From assembly GCA_902805475.1 (NCBI GenBank), contig CADCSX010000010.1, positions 558,001-622,000 of the forward strand: a DNA stretch of 64,000 bases, written 5' to 3'. Below are positions 59,060 through 64,000 of the stretch, in pieces. The translations under genes were made by a program, and so were the position numbers. Below the pieces are notes generated by a model. That model made no database searches and was not told where the DNA came from. It saw only the letters and a list, made by a program, of their open reading frames with translations. The stretch comes from Entonaema liquescens (Eukaryota > Ascomycota > Sordariomycetes > Xylariales > Xylariaceae). Within the stretch, counting starts at the first letter, position 1, and each line of letters opens with the position of its first letter.

Positions 59060-59666
59060 AAAACATGTTTCGCTATAAAATGTCTAGGTCGTCATATTAT
59101 AAGTTTCGAGATTTGCAACGTAGGTTAAAGTAAAAGTAAAGCAATGTAGTTTGAATGCTTGTCTAAGGTTACTTAAGATAAGGACTTCTGTCAATTTGGG
59201 GAAGCTGATGCTACTCTCCTTTCCGGCAGGCAATCAATAGGGGCCTGACCAGGATACTATAGATCGACACGGTGGGATTGCTTAACAGGTAGAAAAGCGG
59301 AGTATAGTAGGTAAGATCCACGAGCTTGGAACTAATATACCTTTTTGAAGTATTCCGCCCCATTAGATTAAGTCTTGGCCAGCAGCATTGACAACACCAG
59401 GTTTAGTATATTAACCTGCCATTGCCAACAATAGATCACATCATGTTACCTCAAGGATCATCATACTCCAATGTTTAGTCTTAGTCTTACTCTGCTCGTA
59501 ATAACTGCCGTTATATCCGTACCTCTAAAATTCCGTTTACCTGACAAATGGCGAGCGCATTGTTGTTAATACATCATATTCAGAGAATAGGCCCGAATTG
59601 CATGAGTTTACCTTCAATAAGGGTAGTTTTACTACTAGGCGCGGTGCTAAAGATCACGTAGTTTGC
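59060..59666. other. intergenic region right of element 2
   Basis: About 600 bp of mixed composition. The F-box-like gene frame extends open to 59598, but without an ATG. Nothing else recognised. Confidence 0.5.
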
Positions 59667-61360
59667 ATGCATTATTGCCGAGTGTGTGAATCACGTGGAA
59701 TGAGTCTCAATGGCTTCCATGCTAGCTGTTATAAGTTCAATACTGGCGTCGTCTCGTATGCTTTCCTGTCTTCGACACGATTTACCTACGAACCCCCCCT
59801 TGGGGGCGAGATAAAGCGCCAGCGGTATAAACGTCTTACGGGCTTACTAGCGAAGAAATTCACAAGACGGCAATGGCCAAAGTATCTACCTCCTGAACTA
59901 TTATGGTATATGGTAGTTCAATACCTCGTCCGCGAGTGTGCCATCATCACAGCACAGGAGCACCTATTTTCGCCTTTCATGCATGGCTCTACTATTGACC
60001 TCACACGCGATATCTATATGCATTATAACTTAGTCGAAGGTATTCCATATATCAGTAGTATCTCAAACTCTAACCTTTCCTGGGGTCACAGAGGTACGCT
60101 TCTAGCTAAGGGCCGTCAGGGGAACTCAATTCGAAGGATCTATATCGCCGGCGACCATCTCGGCATACGCAACATCTTATTCACTCAAAACGGTTATAAT
60201 GAGTTGGCTGTCCAGAACTCTAATATACACAGCAGTAATAGGCACAATGCTAATATAAATGGGAAATGGTGGAGATACATATCTCTTAGGGATGGGGTTA
60301 AGTATATTGAGTATAAAACTGATGTTAGAAGTGAAGCTTCATACTTGCTGTTTATAGCAAAAGCTAATAGTGAGTTAGGGCATTAAAGTTCGATCGGTTT
60401 TATTTAATCCTTCCGGTTTCGATACTGCTGATGGTGTTGAGTGGCTGATGCGATATCCCTCTCCGATGCCCATATTCAATCTCAAAGGACGGCCATATTC
60501 TCCTCCAGGCTCAGAGCATATGCCAATGCGTTCCTTTGACTGTAACACGTCTCTCCTGACCGGCTATTCAGTGGCTGTCAACGGATTTGGGTTTGCTGGT
60601 CCTACAGCAATATGCTCGCATCACCCGGGAACCAGCATGGGGTTCTATCGTGATATAGATACACCTAAAGGCAGCCAATTTTGGCTTTATATGCCTATAG
60701 ATAAAGGGGAATATGTAACAGGAATATGTGGGTACTTTTCTCGTATCATTGATCGTGGATTAGTCGTGAGTAGACGTATTATTATAAGTCTTATGTTTAT
60801 TATGTATAGTACTGACTTAACTACCTACTGAGTTTATCATGAACTGTGGGCGAGTGACTCTTTTCGGGTCCCATACGGACTTGCTTCATGAAGACGCTGA
60901 TATTGTCCGTCTTTGTAACCCACCTCAAAGTCCTACGCGGATATTCTTCAATGCATCGAAATCGCTCAACGGAAGGGCTATATCAGTTATCGCATGTGAA
61001 GACCCGGGACCTCATATCTCACACCCAATTCCAAAATCTATTTTACCAATAACCCACTTACCAGATAGCCTTGATGGGCCGTGGTATTACTCTTCCTGTA
61101 CCATGAGAGAAGCTAGGGAAATTACCCTATGCATTGATAAGAGGCCCACCCATAAGCGGATTATTGGAATGATGGTTCGATATGAGGACGGCTATAGAGA
61201 ATGTGTAGAACAAATGCGCCTGGACTGGGTGGCCGAGCCATTTATAATCGGCAAAGCTGAAAAGCTACATATAGCGATGGTAAGTAGGGGAGGGATCATC
61301 TCATACGTGGCCGTCGTGAGCACAGGCGATCCTATTGACCGGGGTGAATATTCGTCGTAG
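59667..61360 (+). CDS. lineage-specific F-box-like zinc protein (one-base frame break)
   Basis: The probable start is ATG 59667 (MHYCRVCESRG). A CxxC...HxxxC treble (HYCRVC, then FHASCY) precedes an F-box-like helix pair (LPPELLWYMVVQYLVRECAIITAQE). A large C-terminal domain follows, with FNPSGFDTADGVEWLMRY and FAGPTAICSHHPGTSMGFY. This domain order recurs in expanded, poorly characterised fungal families, so a role in SCF ubiquitylation is only a guess. An intron at 60766-60832 (GTGAGT...CTGAG) joins RGLV to FIMNCGRV. The frame breaks at the GGG run 60379-60381; removing one G reads SELG-IKVRSVLFNPSG and gives 541 residues. The gene lies 0.6 kb from a RIP block, so true decay is also possible. 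Confidence 0.62.
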
Positions 61361-61901
61361 ATCGATATCCCCTGGTACGGAACGCTGGAATGGAAGTTTT
61401 CGTATTTTGAAACGATCATCTCTCATACCCGCCGAGAGAGGTCGTCTCGTAGAAGTCAGGCATAGAGTGAGTTCTAGATAGGGTAGGGAATGAATGGGCG
61501 GGGTTATGAGTTGCATTATGCCGGGTATATGATGTCCCTTAGATAGGTATTTATACATCCTGTTTATTGGCTCAGATACCAGTTAACGAATCAACCTAAC
61601 GGAATATTTACTTCAACACTTAAAATCAGTCGGCTTCCCCTGGGGAGTTTTGATATTCGCTGTTCGAGAGAAAAAAATGGATTCTTAGCAAATCACAAGA
61701 ATCAAATTCAAGAACGCCGATCATAGCCTCGTAGAGACCCGTGCAGGAAGAGGTAACACAAACAAAATATCTTCTGGGCCAGTCGAGGGAATCTAACAGA
61801 TGAGAAATCTTTATGGTATGGTACAATGAAGTGCGTGATTATCTGATACACTCTATGACCGAGTTTTCCCCTTCAAGCCGCTATACCTAATCACCGCCCG
61901 C
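61361..61901. other. convergent intergenic region
   Basis: 541 bp between the F-box-like gene and the MPP beta gene. Nothing recognised. Confidence 0.5.
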
Positions 61902-63564
61902 CTAGAAGTTTCGGCTCATGTCATTCCTGATTCTCTGGTAGTCGAGAAGGCCCTCTACGCTGCCGACGGCGCTGACAGCCACGTCTTGATCCCATAATTT
62001 CCTTTGGGCGAAGTCCATCACGTCCTTCTCCGTGATGCGATTGATAACACGCTCGATCTCACCGGGGCTTTGGCGGCGGCCGGTTGTGACGAGTTGTCGG
62101 CCGACGTCTTCTGCCACAGCAGATGTGTTGTCGAGGGAGAGTAGAATTGAGGCCTTTAGTTGAGCCTTTGCTCGCTCGACTTCGGACTCGGTTACGTTAC
62201 TGGAAAGGCGAGACCACTCACGGAGAGTGAAGTGAACCAGGTCGTCAAGACGAGTGAGCTGGTCGCTCACTAGGTAGATACCCCATAGACTGGAACTAGT
62301 TAGCATCGGAGATAATAAGGGAAAGAAAATTCTAGGAGTGCTCACCCTGTGTCGCTATAGCTTGTGGAAAAGCTCATGAAGCTGTTAGCTAGGTCGTTGT
62401 GGTGAACGAAAGTGCTCAGTTTGTTGCCCTGGTGGGATGCGCTGCCCATGGCCTTGTCATAGTTGCCGACAATGGCCTGGGTAACTAGGGCAGTGAAGTA
62501 ATCGTCATCGTTCCAGCTTACACCTTCAACAGCAAGGGCGATGTGGGCGGATGGGATAGTGTCGTCTCGGATTCTAACCTCGGAACCAATGAAGTTGGGC
62601 TTTCTCTTGGAAAGGAGGTAGGCTTCGGTATGAGGTGAAGAGGCAGGGAGGCTGGAGAAGTTCTTCTCGGCTAGCTCAACAAGCTTCTCGTGGGGAATAC
62701 CACCAGCACCGGCGAGAACCATACGGTCAGCAGTGTAGTTGGTCTTTATGTAGTTTGTCAGCTCGGTTCGGGTGATATCACGGATGTTCTCTCGGGGTCC
62801 AAGGATAGTGCGGCCGAGGGGCTGGTGGGCGTAAGCAGTGGCATGGAGGTGATCAAAGACAACTTCGTCAAGTTGCTTCTCAACCTCCTCTGATTCACGA
62901 AGAATAACGTCGCGTTCTCGCTCGATGGCAGAGGGCTCAAGTTTGGAGTTTTGTAAAATATCGGCGAGGATGTCGACGCACTGGGGAACGTCGGAGTTGA
63001 ATGCCCTAGAGAAATAAACGGTGTTCTCACGCTACTTATGTATTAGCTGGGAATTATAACGTTGCCGGCTATATTTAACGCACCGAGGTATATGCGTTAA
63101 GATGACCACCCATATTCTCAATTTCCAGCTCTAGTTGTTGCTGAGTTCTCTTTTGAGTACCCTATGAGGCCGTAAGCAATGCGTAATTTAGACGAGGTCG
63201 TTACCCGTAAATACCTTGAAGGCAAGATGTTCTAGGAAATGTGCGGTTCCATTCGTCTCATCCGTCTCGGCTCTCGAACCGGCATCGATCCATACTCCCA
63301 CCGTCGAAGTCTGCGCCCAAGGCGAGTATTCGGTCGCGACCTTTCGGTTTACCGTTAGAGAATAGTTTAAGAAGTATTAACTAGCCCAATTGGCCCATAG
63401 AGGTAGCTTACCGTCAGACCATTTTTCAATGTCGTGGTCTGGGTCTTCGCGCCAACGGGAGACGTCACTGGAGTTGCAAAACCTCTTCGTAATGGTCGAA
63501 TAGTAGTTGCTGCACGGCTGCGCATGCCCTGCGCGAGGTTAAAAGCGAGTCTCCTGGACGCCAT
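61902..63564 (-). CDS. MAS1: mitochondrial processing peptidase beta subunit
   Basis: Exons are 63564-63412, 63340-63215, 63161-63084, 63031-62346 and 62289-61902 (introns of 71, 53, 52 and 56 bp), giving 476 residues. The beta subunit is the catalytic half of the matrix peptidase that removes presequences from imported precursors. In Neurospora it doubles as a core protein of complex III. An Arg-rich, acid-free presequence (MASRRLAFNLAQGMRSR) is followed by the M16 inverted zinc motif HFLEH (His85, Glu88, His89) in GTAHFLEHLAFKGT. Downstream are NAYTSRENTVYFSR and the C-terminal barrel (GIYLVSDQ, VSAVGSVEGLLDY). Length, motif and all splice phases match the family. It is the last gene in the window; its promoter lies to the right. 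Confidence 0.95.
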
Positions 63565-64000
63565 TAGGGTGTTGCGTGCGGGAGGGTGGAATTAAGGGAA
63601 GTGAGCGGTTTGATGTTAAATCTTGGACGAGTGGTTCGGTTTCGGTAATCGAAGAGCTCAAATTTTGGGTTGGCCTGAGGCGTCAAGGATCCATTGCGGG
63701 CGTGTGGGAATTTGGGAACTAGAATTTGGGAATTTTTGGAATTTTGGAACGCAAGCCTCAGAAATTTTAGCTTTCTTCCCGCTAAATTCCGATTACCATT
63801 AACAAATCTGTGGCTAAGTAACTATGACGAGAAATAATCAACTTTTGATTGGTTAATCATCTTTTATGGGTCGATTATGGGTCTTGGCTCATCTGTTGAA
63901 CTTTCAGAACCGAGAACCTTGGAACTTTAAGAGAGAGTTTCCACAATTCAATTTGTTGCTACTTGTTCTACTTGGCCAAGATACCTACCAAAACCTATCT
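63565..64000. other. upstream region of the MPP beta gene
   Basis: 436 bp with the MPP promoter. It contains repeated GGGAATTT/GGAATTTTT-like strings near 63707-63750. No gene starts here within the window. Confidence 0.5.

Overview
The window looks like nuclear DNA of a filamentous ascomycete (Pezizomycotina, probably a sordariomycete). The genes have short spliceosomal introns, about 50-90 bp with GTAAGT/GTATGT-like donors. The gene set includes a fused BTA1 betaine-lipid synthase and a D-xylose reductase. Two 7-kb blocks of extreme A+T content carry the all-transition signature of repeat-induced point mutation (RIP). No bacterial operon logic applies.

Layout. 1-7.7 kb is gene-poor, with one F-box/Cys-rich gene (3.9-4.7 kb) and a small coding relic near 5.7 kb. 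7721-15000 is a complete RIP-destroyed LTR retrotransposon: two 145-bp LTRs and a perfect TAAAC target duplication. 16.9-31 kb is a gene-dense arm: MFS transporter, DUF726 alpha/beta-hydrolase (TMCO4/Mil1 type), BTA1, AlaX-type alanyl-tRNA editing protein, ESCRT-I VPS28, and ribosome-biogenesis NOC2 facing VPS28. 31-46.5 kb holds a GH18 chitinase, an uncharacterised PY-motif protein, a ten-exon atypical protein kinase, a 311-bp MITE, D-xylose reductase, PP1 regulator SDS22 and a membrane-anchored alpha/beta hydrolase. 46.5-50 kb is gene-poor. 50-51.6 kb is a BAHD-like acyltransferase. 52010-59054 is a second RIP-destroyed LTR element, a plus-strand Ty1/copia whose reverse transcriptase-RNase H frame is still legible. 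59.7-61.4 kb is a lineage-specific F-box-like gene with a frame break, and 61.9-63.6 kb is the beta subunit of mitochondrial processing peptidase.

How the genes relate. This is ordinary fungal gene order, not a cluster. Housekeeping functions (lipid head-group synthesis, ESCRT sorting, ribosome assembly, PP1 control, mitochondrial import) sit in the middle. Fast-evolving families (F-box/zinc proteins, acyltransferase, atypical kinase, chitinase) lie near the RIP blocks or in gene-poor stretches.

Most notable observations: (1) both retroelements can be bounded to the base, and their LTR pairs differ by 37/145 and 36/153 positions, every one a transition; (2) the G/C-retaining copy is nearly always the outer end of each LTR pair, so RIP faded at the element edges; (3) one copia frame reads through without an indel for about 725 bp; (4) five otherwise normal genes each need a one-base correction. 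One of these is NOC2, essential in yeast, which points to consensus indel errors rather than pseudogenes; (5) there is a clean TA-flanked MITE upstream of the xylose reductase. I did not find a convincing new multi-gene system.
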